Positions 44,951 to 55,942 of a stretch of DNA of 64,000 nt are shown piece after piece. The notes beneath the pieces are model-generated. The model ran no database searches. It was not told where the DNA came from and worked only from the letters and a program-made list of their open reading frames with translations. Origin of the DNA: Knufia peltigerae (lineage: Eukaryota; Ascomycota; Eurotiomycetes; Chaetothyriales; Trichomeriaceae); assembly GCA_030247855.1 (NCBI GenBank), contig JAPDRN010000130.1, forward strand, positions 29,723 through 93,722, written 5' to 3'. Each line of letters begins with the position of its first letter. Position 1 is the first letter of the stretch. Made by a program: the position numbers and the translations under genes.

Positions 44951-46131
44951 CTAGGTATCGTAACCCAACGGAAGACGAAAAAGTCGAATGGCGTTCCGAT
45001 AGCCAATGTCCTTCCAAGTTTCGTCAGCGACGGGGATGGTATCGAACCATTTCCTCATTTCGGCGATCGACTCGTAAGGATAGTCGACCGAAAACATGAT
45101 GTTGGAGACTTGGGTCGACGCCATCAAGTTCATCAGAGCCGGCGTATTGGGCATGCCGCTGATGTTGACCAGCACGTTTTCTTGGAAATACTGCTGGAAC
45201 GTTTTCTTCTTCGAACCTTGTGCCTCTAGAAAACTCATTAGCACCATTTTTACCTTAGTCAAAGGCAAAGGCAATTCCTTAGAGATAGAAAAAGAGCTCC
45301 TCACTTACCGGCGGTGTACAGTCGGAAGGTGCTGTCTGTACGAGGCAAAATCCAGGATAGACCCTCACCCATGTGACCTATGCAGATCTTGAGTTTTGGG
45401 AATCGATCAAACACGCCGCTGTACATCAATCTCAAGACATGCTCGACCGTCTCCCTACCGAAACCGTAAGGGGCTCCATGGAAAATGGGCATGTCTTCCA
45501 GTACTTTTAAATTCGACGCCAGGGGCACACGTGGGTGGATGAAGATGAGAGTCTGCAACCTTTCCGCCGTCCGCCACAGCGAATCAAATTGAACGTCATC
45601 GAGATATAGACCTCTTTCGGCTTGTACGGTATTGGTGAAGCCGTTTACCATGGCGCCTACAAAATCGTATCTCTCGACACACCGCTCGAGTTCCTCGGCG
45701 GCAGCGGAACCGTCCTGCGTCGGTAAAGTGGCAAAAGCAAAAAACCGTGTCGGGTGTCTTTGACAACAAGTTTCGTAAACGAAGTCATTAGCCTTGCAGC
45801 AAAAATCGATGGAAGCTTCTAGGTCAACAAAGGCCTGCGCAGTAGGCTGCTTAAGTGAAATCACCTGCGCGCCAATCCTGTTGGCGTCCATGATTCGCAG
45901 TCGGAGCTCGACGTCACCCAGGCGCTTCTTCAGCTCCGTCACGTATTGCGGTTTGAAGATGCCCAACGTGCTGGACACGGTGGGCGTCGGGAATGGAGTG
46001 ACGGCGTGCTCCTCGATGGTGACGAGACGAGCCTTCTGCCGGTGACCCAAGAGAGGAGCAAAGTCACTTTCTGGCCGGCCTTCCAGGTCCAAAAGGCTGG
46101 TGCTGCCGTTGCTGTTGTTGTTGCCCGCCAT
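44951..46131 (-). CDS. Amidohydrolase-2 family decarboxylase (2,3-dihydroxybenzoate / gamma-resorcylate type)
   Basis: Metal-dependent TIM-barrel enzyme of the family containing 2,3-dihydroxybenzoate and gamma-resorcylate decarboxylases. Exons 46131-45309 and 45225-44951 (GTAAGT...CTAG intron, phase 1) give 365 residues. Metal-site residues are visible: Glu and His of VTIEEHAV (about residues 37-44), His of IFIHPRVPL (about 200) and Asp of FSVDYPYES. The HMGEGLSWILPR motif (about 254) is typical of the fungal group. Likely a cytosolic decarboxylase of a hydroxylated aromatic acid, which would fit the P450s, aldehyde dehydrogenase and cupin nearby; the exact substrate is inference. Intact. It shares a promoter with the second MFS gene. 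Confidence 0.87.
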
Positions 46132-46671
46132 TGCGAGTATCTCGCTGCCAGGAATATTGGCAAGTTCGCGCTGCTAATACTTTCCTCTAGTCTGCCTCGA
46201 CACAATTTCATTTACTACCGTCGGTGACTGCTGAACTGGTATGCCGACTTAGCTGATACCATCCCCCTTTCATTTACTACCGTCGGTGACTGCTGAACTG
46301 GTATGCCGACTTAGCTGATACCATCCCCCTTATTGCAAGCTGGGGAGAGAGCGGGTAAGCGGGGTCCGGAGTAAGTGGGACCGGAGAACTTCGTCCGTTC
46401 CGACGGCTACAAAACTTCGTCACTCAGCGGCCTCAGCGACTTCGACACTTTCTCGCAACCAGGATATGGACCCGACCACTATGACCGTATTTTCCCCGCC
46501 TGACAATGGCTGCTGACCCCTCTTAAACAACGGCCCTGGAGGAGTACAAAATACCTTGCTGTCACCACCTAGGGGATGAAAGGGCCAAGGAGAGCAAACC
46601 TCTTCGTCTGTTTCTTTCTTTCAAGATTCCTCGTTGCTACTGGCGCCTCACATACTCAACCGCCCGTCATC
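46132..46671. promoter_or_regulatory. Bidirectional promoter with a 62-bp tandem duplication
   Basis: Between the divergent decarboxylase-like enzyme and the second MFS transporter. It contains an exact tandem duplication and, in each copy, an ACCGTCGGT word that fits a Zn2Cys6 inverted-triplet site. An in-frame upstream ATG for the transporter exists at 46576. Confidence 0.6.
46206..46329. repeat. Exact 62-bp tandem duplication in promoter
   Basis: Copy 1 at 46206-46267 and copy 2 at 46268-46329 are identical over all 62 bases, beginning TTTCATTTACTACCGTCGGT. Each carries CCGTCGG (46218-46224 and 46280-46286), an inverted CCG-N1-CGG triplet. Identity implies recent origin or conversion. Confidence 0.9.
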
Positions 46672-48507
46672 ATGTCTCTGGGAGACAACGAGAACACTAC
46701 GGCAACCGTCGACATCAAGGCCCTTGAGACGGCGCTGGAAATCGAAACTGCCCACGAGGCCGACTCTGCGGCCGAGCGCCATGTGATCCGCAAGATAGAT
46801 ACCTATCTCCTCCCAATGCTCAGCTTCATGCTGCTCGTCGCCTTCCTCGACCGCACGAACATTGGAAACGCCAAGATCCAAGGCATGACCACCGATCTGA
46901 ACATGAAGGGGACCGACTACAACATCGCCCTGTTTCTGTTCTTCATACCCTATATGTCACGCACTCGACGTCGTTACCCAATCGGGCTTAGCGCCAAGAT
47001 AGGGCACTGCCCGCGCTCGCACATTTACTCGCGCAGCCCTCACCATAGCCTAGTTCTAGTTCCTCGTGTTAGTTATTTCCGTCAATGAGACTCCTATTGT
47101 TGTGAGATCCTGATACTATATCATTCTAGACATACCGTCCAACGCTCTTTTGAGCCGCTTCCGACCGTCTATCTATCTTCCCGGTCTGATGTTTTGCTGG
47201 GGTTAGCAGCTTCTGCCCTTCTTTTCTGTCGGCGAGAACTCTTTCTACCTTGGCTTTCTCTTCCAGGCATTATCACTATCGGAGAAGGAGTGACTCAAAG
47301 CTACGCTGGGCTGGTGGTGTGCAGAGTTCTCCTGGGATGCATGGAGGCGGGGTTCTACCCCGGCGCAATCTACCTGTTGGCCATGTACTACCCTCGTTAC
47401 GAGCTCCAAACACGGCTCAGCATCTATTACTCAGCCAGTATTTTGTCTTCGGCATTTGGAGGGGTATGGGAATATGTGTGTCTCCTGCGACAATGGCTAA
47501 TTCAGATCTAGCTTCTCGCTTACGCCATAGCTCATATGGATAACGTCGGCGGCTACGGTGCTTGGAGGTGGATTTTCATTCTCGAAGGCATCATCACCGT
47601 CTTCGTGGCCATCGTAGCGTTCTTTCTCCTCCCTGACTGGCCACACCAAGCCAAATTTCTCTCCGACGATGAGCGAAACAGGCTGCTTCAGATGCTCTCC
47701 CGAGACACAAGAGACTATGTCGAGACCAAGACAACTTTTACGGTCATGAAAGATTGTCTGAAGGATATGAAGGTGTATATGAGGTGAGTTATTATCCCTT
47801 CTCCGTCAGCCCCCTCCATAATTGACCCGATCGTCAAAATAATCGAACTCCCCCTGTGAAATAGCGCCCTCATCTATTTCGGCACAGCTATTACAGGCAG
47901 CTCCTCAGGATACTTCTTGCCCACCATACTGCATGACCTAGGCTGGACGGCCATCAAGGCTCAGTACATGAGTATCCCTGTGTGGATCACCGCCTGGGCC
48001 ATCTCGATAGTGGTCGGGTACTGCTCGGACAAGACGAAACACCGATACGGCTTCGTGATGGGGCCGCTGTGTTTCTGCCTCGTCGGATACGCCATCCTGC
48101 TGGCGCAGAAAAGTGTCGTCGTCGGCGTCCGCTTCATGGCCGTCTTTTTCCTGGTCGGCGGCTGTTTCGCGTCCATCACCATCTCGCTGACCTGGCTCAA
48201 CAACAACATCGTCGGCAGCCGCCGCCGTGGCATCTCCACAGCCATCATGCTCGCGGTCGGCAACTGCGGCAGCATCGTCGGCAGCAACGTGTATCTAGCG
48301 AGCGAGGCTCCTTGGTACCCGACGGGATACAGCGTGTCACTGGCGGGAGTCGTCATCAGCCAAGTCTGCGCCACCATCTACCTGCTCCATGTCCGGAGGG
48401 AGAACAAGGCGAAAGAACGGGGCGAGCGAGATGCCCACCTTTCCCTCACCCGTGAGGAACAAGATGCGTTGGCAGATAAACATGTCAACTATCGGTATAC
48501 TTACTAG
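46672..48507 (+). pseudogene. MFS anion:cation symporter interrupted by an LTR-like insertion
   Basis: Transporter of the allantoate/nicotinate permease (ACS) type. Reading from the ATG at 46672 (MSLGDNENTT; an in-frame ATG also lies at 46576), TM1 is intact (LLPMLSFMLLVAFLDRTNIGNAK). The frame reaches LFLFFIPY at 46951, where a 161-bp element plus a 5-bp duplication interrupts it and a stop follows at 47086. Past the element the gene resumes (DIPSNALLSRFRPSIYLPGL). The remaining exons, 47121-47201, 47267-47463, 47512-47783 and 47865-48507, have consistent phases and normal ACS sequence (CRVLLGCMEAGFYPGAIYLL, AWRWIFILEGIIT). Deleting the element and one duplication rejoins IPY to IILDIPSN in frame. 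Probably null; otherwise undamaged, so the insertion is recent. Confidence 0.9.
46955..47115 (+). mobile_element. 161-bp LTR-like element, copy A, inside the MFS gene
   Basis: Begins TGTCACGCACTCGACG and ends GTGAGATCCTGATA. A perfect 5-bp target-site duplication CTATA flanks it (46950-46954 and 47116-47120). It is identical over 161 bp to copy B in reverse orientation. TG start, TGTCA/TATCA imperfect inverted ends and 5-bp duplication suggest a solo LTR of a small Ty3- or copia-like retrotransposon. No coding capacity. Confidence 0.9.
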
Positions 48508-48935
48508 AGTCGAGGCCCTAATGCAGTAACTCTCCATGGGAAACCAGCACACGTGTGATGTGACGCAGAGTTTCCGGGACCAGAGAGAGATCTCATAAAA
48601 CAATCTTCGCCTGAGATACGAGCGGACTGGCAAGAATGAATTGATATCATACACATTGTATGGGCTTTGAGGAGACTAGGACATACCTTTAAGAAGTGTG
48701 TTAGGAGGTTAGCTTTGGCTTGCCCGGCGACCTTCCCCGTAACCCCCGCATCTACACCTGCCGGTGTGGAGTCCCGGGGTGTTTCAAGTACTCTGTCCCT
48801 AGTCTGCCGGGCTCGGCTCGGTAGAATTGTCATACATTCAAGATACAGTACCTGAGGCTGGTGGCCGTTGGAAGGAGTCGAATTTATGCTTCTTCCTGAT
48901 TACCGTGCCGTTCTCCTTCACATTTACATTTCCCC
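48508..48935. promoter_or_regulatory. Promoter region of the Zn2Cys6 regulator
   Basis: About 430 bases between the MFS stop and the regulator start. No gene seen. Confidence 0.35.
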
Positions 48936-51444
48936 ATGAGTGTCCCTCCCATAATGGCGTCAATGAATGCTTCGATTGGTCGTCGGTATAAATGTGCGGC
49001 TGCCTGCGACTTTTGTCGGCTAAAGAAAATCAAATGTACGTCGGGTCGGATCGCAACCTCTAGACATTACTTTACTGACCAGGCACCCATGACTACTAGG
49101 TAACGGAGGCAATCCGTGCCCCAACTGCATAGTAATACAAAAACCGCAGCTCTTCTCGTTCAATCCAAGCTAACGAGTCTCGGCTATATCACAGGATCAC
49201 CAGCAGGTGTGCACATATGCTGCGTCAGCACGCCGTAACCCTCGATTTCCCACAAAGGGTACTAAATCTATACGGAATCGCTTAGATCGCGTCGAGGGTC
49301 TTCTGAAAGGTACGAATCAGGGCACAGAAATTTCATCATCCAATCCGTACTTGTCGAGCGACTACAGCCCAACCAAAGGCACTCTTACGCCCCCTTCAAC
49401 GATCGCTGCTGACAATGGAGATGACGACGGGGCTGGCGTATCACCGCCAGAGCAAGAGGTAATCTCTTTCTCTACGTCTGTATTCGATCCCAACAGGCTA
49501 ATGATGCACGTCGTAGCCAAGCTATGAGTACCGTGGTATGCCGCCCTCTGCGTAGCACCACATTCTGTTGGCTTATCATTGGCGCAGGTCCGGGTTCTTT
49601 CATATCATTCTGTTCCAAGTCCTGCGTGGATTGGATTTGCGAAAAGTCCAACACGCAAGCTTTCGCAACTATGGCTCAGAAGCTTACCTATGACATCTCG
49701 CAACAAACGAAGATCGAACCAGGGATTTCTTTGACGCGAAACCCTGAGCCAAGCGAGGACATGGCATGGCAATACATTACCTCTTACTTTGAGGATACGA
49801 GAGATGTCGCATTCGGCATCGTTTCACGCCCAGTGTTCGAAGCACGATTGAGAACTCACTTTGAAAACCACCCAGGAACTCTTCTGGATTCAGATTCCTC
49901 CTGGTACGCTCTGAGAAATGCAATTTATGCGGCCGGCTGTCGGACTGCCATGGCTAGGGAAAATCCTGGGCCGTTCTGCGTGGGCCAAGGCTATGGTTGG
50001 CAATACTTCCAGAACGCTCTCTCCGTGCACACTGAACTATTATTCTGTCGGACAAATTTCATGGCTGTCCAAGCACTCGCAGTCATGGTAAGGGATTCGA
50101 TCTAGACTGGATCGTTTCGTCGTGCTGATCAATGACCAGGCCTTTTTCGTCGAGAGTATTGGATCCCCAGCACTGGATTACATGCTTTCATTGAGTGCGA
50201 TGAAGATTGCCGAATCCAAAGGTCTCCATCGGCACCCTGCGGCCACATGGAACCTCGACGATGCGGCACTGCAGACCCGAAGCTATATCTGGTGGTCAGT
50301 CTACGGTCTCGAGCGTTTCAATTCGTTCAGATGGGGGAGGCCTTTGGTAAGCATGAAAGATGCCCCGTGTTCTGTTTTTGCATGTTAAGACTAACATCTA
50401 ACTTAGTCGATCCAGGACAATTCTATCACCTGCAATTTGCCGTCTAGAGTTGTTGATGGTAGTACGGTCAACCTCGACCTTTTGGTGTCGGCCGTAAAGC
50501 ACGCTCGGATCATTGGAGATATCACGAATCAGATCACTGATCTGAAAACATCGTCACCAACACTGGGGGAAGTCGTGCGTGCCGTTGACCAGCTCGAGCA
50601 GAGGCTGCGGCATTGGCACGATTCTCTTCCACCAGGCCTGAGAACTGACGCTGATTACTCGGCTTTGCCGGAAAATCTGGATGTCGCTTACGTCCTCTAC
50701 CACCAATATGCATTTTGGGGCAGCCTGACAACGATGCATTCCATCCTTGTGCACCCTTGGAATGCCCCTAGAATGCAGACAAAACCAATCGAACTTTTGG
50801 ACTTTCGCAAGCATTCCAGAAATAGTATGAGCAAGGTGGTCGATGCAGCAAGGGCGATAATTCGTTCATTGCGCCATATTCGCATTGATATCTGCTCTCC
50901 CAAGTGGTATGATTTTATCGCAGTATCCCCCCCGGGGCATAGAGATTATCAATTTGGCTCTATAATTCTGACTGCGGTTTGTTCTAGGTTGGTCTTCACG
51001 TACCCTCTCACGGCATTCATGAACCTGTTCATCTACGTTCTCCAGTACCCAACACTGAACACGGTCAACGCCGATCTGGATGCCCTGGACCATGTATGTG
51101 GCCACTTCAACTACTTGGAGTACCTTTGCCCACAGTTGTCGTTCACGTTTCCGCGCGAGGTGACGAATCTTGCGCGACTCGTGGTCAACAAGGCAAATGC
51201 GAACGCAAAGTCAGGCAGGAAAAAAGTCCATGAGGTAGCACTCCCTTCCACCTTGACTTCGTCGGCTTCGGGATTGTCAGATTTTGAGGCAAATGCACCG
51301 TTCAGTGTATGTAATCCCGTTTTCCTTGACGGCCCAGTAAATCTTTTTCCACTGACTGAGTACCTTGGCCTAGACCTCAGCAATGGATTCACTGGAATTT
51401 GGCGACGAGAACTGGGACACTTTTTTCTCATGGCCTGGGAGTGA
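48936..51444 (+). CDS. Zn2Cys6 transcription factor, likely cluster regulator
   Basis: Gal4-type activator, intact, seven exons: 48936-49035, 49100-49131, 49195-49458, 49497-50087, 50140-50346, 50407-50906 and 50988-51444, all phases consistent, 716 residues. Splicing two tiny introns assembles the zinc cluster ACDFCRLKKIKCNGGNPCPN then CIDHQQVC, with C-x2-C-x6-C-x5-C-x2-C-x6-C spacing. A linker and coiled coil follow (RNRLDRVEGLLK). The fungal_trans domain has IGSPALDYMLSLSAMKIAES, GLHRHPAATWN and SYIWWSVYGLERFNSFRWGRPL. The last intron is chosen because it yields SPKWLVFTYPLTAFMNLFIY; retention is also open. Its position in the cluster centre suggests it controls the neighbours, possibly through the duplicated CCGTCGG sites. 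Start at 48936 or the in-frame ATG at 48954. Confidence 0.87.
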
Positions 51445-52389
51445 CGAGGTGGCCGTCATGGATTCTCATCCATATGGAAGCGCCGCGTGAGAAAAGGATT
51501 TGAATGTTCTTTCTTCGCCCTTCATCTGTGTTGTCCTTCGGTCCTGCAGATCTTGGTACATATGTTTACTGCACAAGGGCAACCAAATATTGGCCCCGGC
51601 GACCACATACAGCCTCATCCTTTTGCAACCTCCACGTGACCTGGCCTGTCGAATCAACTGTCCTATAGGGCAACTTTCTAGTCGTCACGTTTTCTAATAA
51701 TTAGTGACGGTACTGTACCGTCTTTTCGTCGAAGACGTGTAGTTACCATAGCCACCTTGGCTCCTTCAAGCTCAAATGAACTAAGCCAGATTTGTCCGGA
51801 GTTCGGATCTCTAATCGAGACCGGTCCAATGAGAGTAGCTTCCGGGAGCCACGAAATATTGCAAGTTCATGCGTTGTTGTTTAATTTCTCCACGGTCCCC
51901 TGTTTCTTGACCTCTCGATCGTTTGCTTTACCGGAATATCCGCTGTGATAGGGGATCCTCGGGCGAAAGATCGTATCGATGTGAACTGAGTGCAGACAGA
52001 CTATCAGGATCTCACAACAATAGGAGTCTCATTGACGGAAATAACTAACACGAGGAACTAGAACTAGGCTATGGTGAGGGCTGCGCGAGTAAATGTGCGA
52101 GCGCGGGCAGTGCCCTATCTTGGCGCTAAGCCCGATTGGGTAACGACGTCGAGTGCGTGACACAGACTTTCCAAAACCTTGAGTTTCGAATTCTCAAGCC
52201 TTCTTGCGATTTTTACGTATAGCCCAATACCATGTCCGTGGCCTGGATACTCCGCCATAGTCAGAGATTCCATAACGACAAAATTCCAAACCCCCTTGAA
52301 GAACGCTACGTTGTAAAGTTCAAAGACCAGTCGGATATCTGAGCTACAATACCCAACGAACTATCCAACTAGGGAAAAAAAGCAGGGCT
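51445..52389. other. Intergenic region containing the second 161-bp element
   Basis: About 950 bases between the regulator's stop and the 3' end of the third P450. No gene. It contains copy B of the LTR-like element at 52002-52162. Confidence 0.5.
52002..52162 (-). mobile_element. 161-bp LTR-like element, copy B, intergenic
   Basis: Reverse complement of copy A, identical at all 161 positions by my base-by-base reading. It is flanked by its own perfect 5-bp duplication CAGAC (51997-52001 and 52163-52167), different from that of copy A. This proves two independent insertions rather than a segmental duplication. Confidence 0.9.
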
Positions 52390-53960
52390 CTATTTTGTGA
52401 CCTTTCGCTCAAGGATATGTACGTCCAGGTCGAGAATCTTGACAGCGACGCCAGTCCACGTATTGAGAGGTCGATTTGGATGTGCCAAAGTGAGCTGGGT
52501 GAAGGTCAGCATGCGTGGGAGGGAGGGGTAGAGAAGTAGCTCACATCATACAGCCCAAGTAGAGTCGGAATGAGCTTGTAAATTTCCATATATGCTATGT
52601 GTTTGCCCAAACAGGCTCGTGGGCCATATCCGAAGGTCATGTAAGCTCTTTGCATATTCCGAACTCTCTCATTGAACCCAGATTCAGTCTCGGAGTCGCC
52701 ACGCATCCAGCGCTCGGGGTTGAACTCGTCCGCATCCTCACCGAACACGCTCTCGTCACGGTGCACCGGCCAGGGATTTACACCGACGATTGTGCCCGCG
52801 GGAAGTGTCTGTCCCGTCGGTAAGACGAGCCTGGCAGGCCCTACTTTCCGCTCCAGGTCGATACCTGTGGTCGGAAAGAACCGCAGAGCTTCTTTGATGA
52901 CCGCGTCGAGATACGGAAGTGTTTGGGCGACGGCGTAGCTGACGGGGAACTCGAGCTGTCTCGAATCGATCTCCGCTTGAAGTTTGACGTAGGCGTCACG
53001 CCGTCTGAGTAAACACATGATGATGGCTGTGAGGGCAGCCGCTGTGGTGTCGGAGGCGGCGAGAACGTTCGTGTTCGCGTAGGCCGCGAGTTGGATGTCG
53101 GTGACCACATCCGGGTGCTGCTTTTGAGCGTCCAAGAATCTCGACAGAAAGTCTTGACGACCAGGATGTCCCTTTTCACGTCCACTCAGGCGGTTTCGAA
53201 TCCTCTCCGCCGTGAACTCAACCAGGTGATTCGGGGTTTTGATGAGTGCCAGCAGCAAGGGGTTCTTGAGTAGGAGATTGTCGATCCAAGGCATGGCTCC
53301 GACGGTGCCAATGTACAAAAATTGCAAATCCAGTGTCCCGATCATGTTGTTGACGTCTCTGCCGGCATCCAGAAAACCAAAATCCTTGCTGAAGGTGGCT
53401 TGACCGATGAAGTCAAAGGTGAAGAAGTGCAGCCACCGGTCAATGGCACATGTTCTCTTGCCAGCCGCCGCGAACTCTTCCCTGATGCGACCCATGAATT
53501 TGTTGATACAGTCGTCAGACACGCTTTCGAGGGACAAGAGAGTGCTCAAGGAATACGCACCCGCAATAGGCCGCTTCAGCCTCGCATGAAGCTTCGAGTC
53601 TTTGGCAGAGATCAACATAGGGAGATATTCGCCTTCGTGAGCATTAATCATTGGGTTGACTGAATCTGTCTTGTCAAGATTGGCTTTGAATCCTAGGATG
53701 AGATCAATGGCAGCTGGATCCGCCACGCTGATACACTTCGGTCCTATCCTTACCACCGGACCATACTGATCATGAAGCCGTGCGATGGTTTGTTCATGCT
53801 TGCCCTTGCAAGCATCAATGAACCTCCACAAGTCGGAGAGTCGCGCCCAGAAGGGTCCAGGTATCGTTCGTAGCCCGGGGGTAAAATAATTGGCCATGAG
53901 ACGAAATGCCAGCAGAGAGAAGATGAAACCTGCTGGAACAAGCACCAATGAGGAAACCAT
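52390..53960 (-). CDS. Cytochrome P450 monooxygenase, pisatin demethylase-like
   Basis: Exons 53960-52545 and 52494-52390 (50-nt GTGAGC...CCCAG intron) give 506 residues. Without the intron the protein would end in an unrelated tail; splicing adds LTLAHPNRPLNTWTGVAVKI and a plausible C terminus. The N-terminal anchor is LVLVPAGFIFSLLAFRLM, followed by a TIPGPFWARLSDLWR hinge. WLHFFTFDFIGQATFSKDFG is characteristic of pisatin-demethylase/benzoate-hydroxylase-like fungal P450s. The I-helix is LAASDTTAAALT, ExxR is IKEALRFFP, and the haem loop is FGYGPRACLGKHIAYME. Intact. It is divergent from the first SDR of the tandem pair and probably co-regulated. Substrate unknown, possibly an aromatic or phenylpropanoid-type compound. 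Confidence 0.92.
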
Positions 53961-54597
53961 CCTGGAGTAATATCTCTTTGGCCTCAGAGGTTGGTCTGGC
54001 TGTCACAATTGCAAATATTATGATGTTCAGCATGGAAGAATGCAAAGTAATGTATCTTAACTTGACGGCAGGATCAAAGGTCAACATACTGCTGCAGGTT
54101 CTAACTGATCCTCTGAGATGCCGTGTAATATTGCCGTCCTTATTGGCACGAACCGAAAAGAATGATAGTACTATAGGACACAAAGTTCCCATGCTCAATC
54201 GTGCCGTCAATAACCGGCCACCATCTATCGTTGTTGACTGAAGGTATATCTGGCACTAGACTCCTCACTGGAGAACCTGGGCCATCCACGAATGGGCTTG
54301 CGTTCCTTGTTGCAAGCGGAGAACCGGAGATGCAAAATGCGACATCCCATCGACATGTCATGCTGGTCTTGATTCCGCTGCCCAAGTTCCTCGGAATCAG
54401 GCCGTCGCATCACGGCACCCGTTAGTCCTGGCCAGTCATCCCAGAATAATGGCTGTGAGTTACGGTTTGCCCCTGCATGGCCTCTGGGACTCGCTTCATT
54501 ATTTCACTTAAATGTCGAAAGTCGAAGGTAGTTGTTGACTTCTTCCCAGGATATATGATCATAGGTTCTTGATCCGAATAGTTTTTCAAGGACCACA
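53961..54597. promoter_or_regulatory. Divergent promoter between P450 and SDR
   Basis: 637 bases without a gene. Likely control region for the divergent pair. Confidence 0.4.
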
Positions 54598-55603
54598 ATG
54601 AAACAGATACCTAGATTCTGGGCGCGAACTACAGGTGAAAAGAAAGGCGACCTTGCCCTGCACCAGAAAAGAGTGGAGGTGAAGCGCTCGCAGCCAATTG
54701 TTGAAGCGCTGTTCGAAGACGCTGTTGTACTCATCACAGGGGCAGGATCAGGTATGAGCATGAGACGCAAGCTTGACAGCAATGCTGCACGAATGCTGAT
54801 CAAATAGGTATTGGACAGTCGTGCGCTCATCAGTTTGCTCGGTATGGGTGTCGAAAGCTTTTCCTTGTTGACATATCGCTTTCCAGTTTGGAAAAAACCA
54901 AGAAAGATATTCTTTCAAACCAAGCGGGTATTCGGGTAGAATTATATCAAGGCGATGTCTCTGGCGAAGCTTCTGTCAAGGGAATGATCGGGCGATGTGT
55001 TGACCTCTATGGTCGGATTGATATCGCATGCAACAATGCCGGAATCAGTGGCGGTAGTGCAAGGACGAGTGATTTGCCTGTCAGGGATTTTGACCTTCTT
55101 TGCACAGTCAATCAGCTTGGAGTGAGTTCATTCGGCACTATCTCAGTTGATACATTGTACATTGACATAACGAGGTATTTCTGTGCGAAAAGTATGAGCT
55201 CCGACAAATGCTCCAGCAAGATCCAGCTCTCAGCGGCCAACGAGGATCGATCATCAACGTTTCATCCGTCGCTGGCAATTGTATCATCCCCACCACGCCA
55301 GCATATACAGCATCGAAACACGCGGTCGTTGCACTCAGTCGGTGTGATGCTCTGAAATATGCTCAAGACGGAATTAGGGTCAATTGCGTTTCCCCAAGTG
55401 CAGTCTGGACACCCATGGTATCAGGCGCTGGACTTCCACAGGAATTTCTTGACATGGGTGCGGCGCAGTCGCCGTTGAAGCGTTACCTGCAGCCCATGGA
55501 AGTTGCCAATGCAATCCTGTTCATAGCAAGCCCCAATGCCAGTGCTATATTGGGAGCCAATCTACCTATAGACGGCGGTACGCAGCTTCTCTGTAGCTTC
55601 TAA
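54598..55603 (+). CDS. Short-chain dehydrogenase/reductase (active)
   Basis: Classical NAD-dependent SDR of 298 residues. Exons 54598-54751, 54808-55121 and 55175-55603 have phases 1, 0 and end. All active-site signatures are present: TGAGSGIG cofactor loop (about 46-53) formed across the first intron, an Asp in FLVDIS (NAD preference), NNAGISGG, the catalytic Ser in INVSSVAG, YTASKHAVVAL with Tyr and Lys, and CVSPSAVWTPM. The C terminus reads ANLPIDGGTQLLCSF. The 45-residue N-terminal extension before the Rossmann fold is unusual for the family and lacks a clear targeting signal. The first of two tandem paralogues; intact. Confidence 0.92.
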
Positions 55604-55942
55604 AGTGCCATGTCGATAAGGGTTCTGGATTTGTATCATGATAGGAATGGCAAGATGCAGATTGCACCAAAGTAAAATTAGCTTCCAGTGGCTCCTTCGG
55701 CAAAGTCATAGTGTCTTAGAAAAGAGAATTCCGCCGAGATGCCCCTCAACCATCTGTTCCGGACAATAGCTTGCAGCTATAAAGCTCGTTCCCCCTCAGA
55801 ACCAGTAAGTTTGACTCTAGAAAGCTTTCACGGTCGTTCAGAGATTATTCTGAAAGGTCATTGCCGCTCAGTCAGTTTTACACCGAAAAGACGACAATAC
55901 TCAAAAATCCCACTATCTGAGCTAAGGAGGCTCGTATAAGAT
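55604..55942. other. Intergenic between the tandem SDR genes
   Basis: About 340 bases, promoter of the second SDR. No other feature. Confidence 0.3.

Noticed and set aside
46206..46329. CRISPR-like array
   Set aside because: Only two adjacent identical units with no spacers, in a eukaryote; a tandem duplication.
46955..47115. Reading the 161-bp element in the transporter as a normal intron
   Set aside because: The GT and AG positions leave exon phases incompatible; the 5-bp duplication and the identical intergenic copy show it is an insertion.
48936..51444. Treating the regulator as a pseudogene because of its many short exons
   Set aside because: All seven exons join in phase with consensus splice sites and the zinc cluster is complete after splicing.
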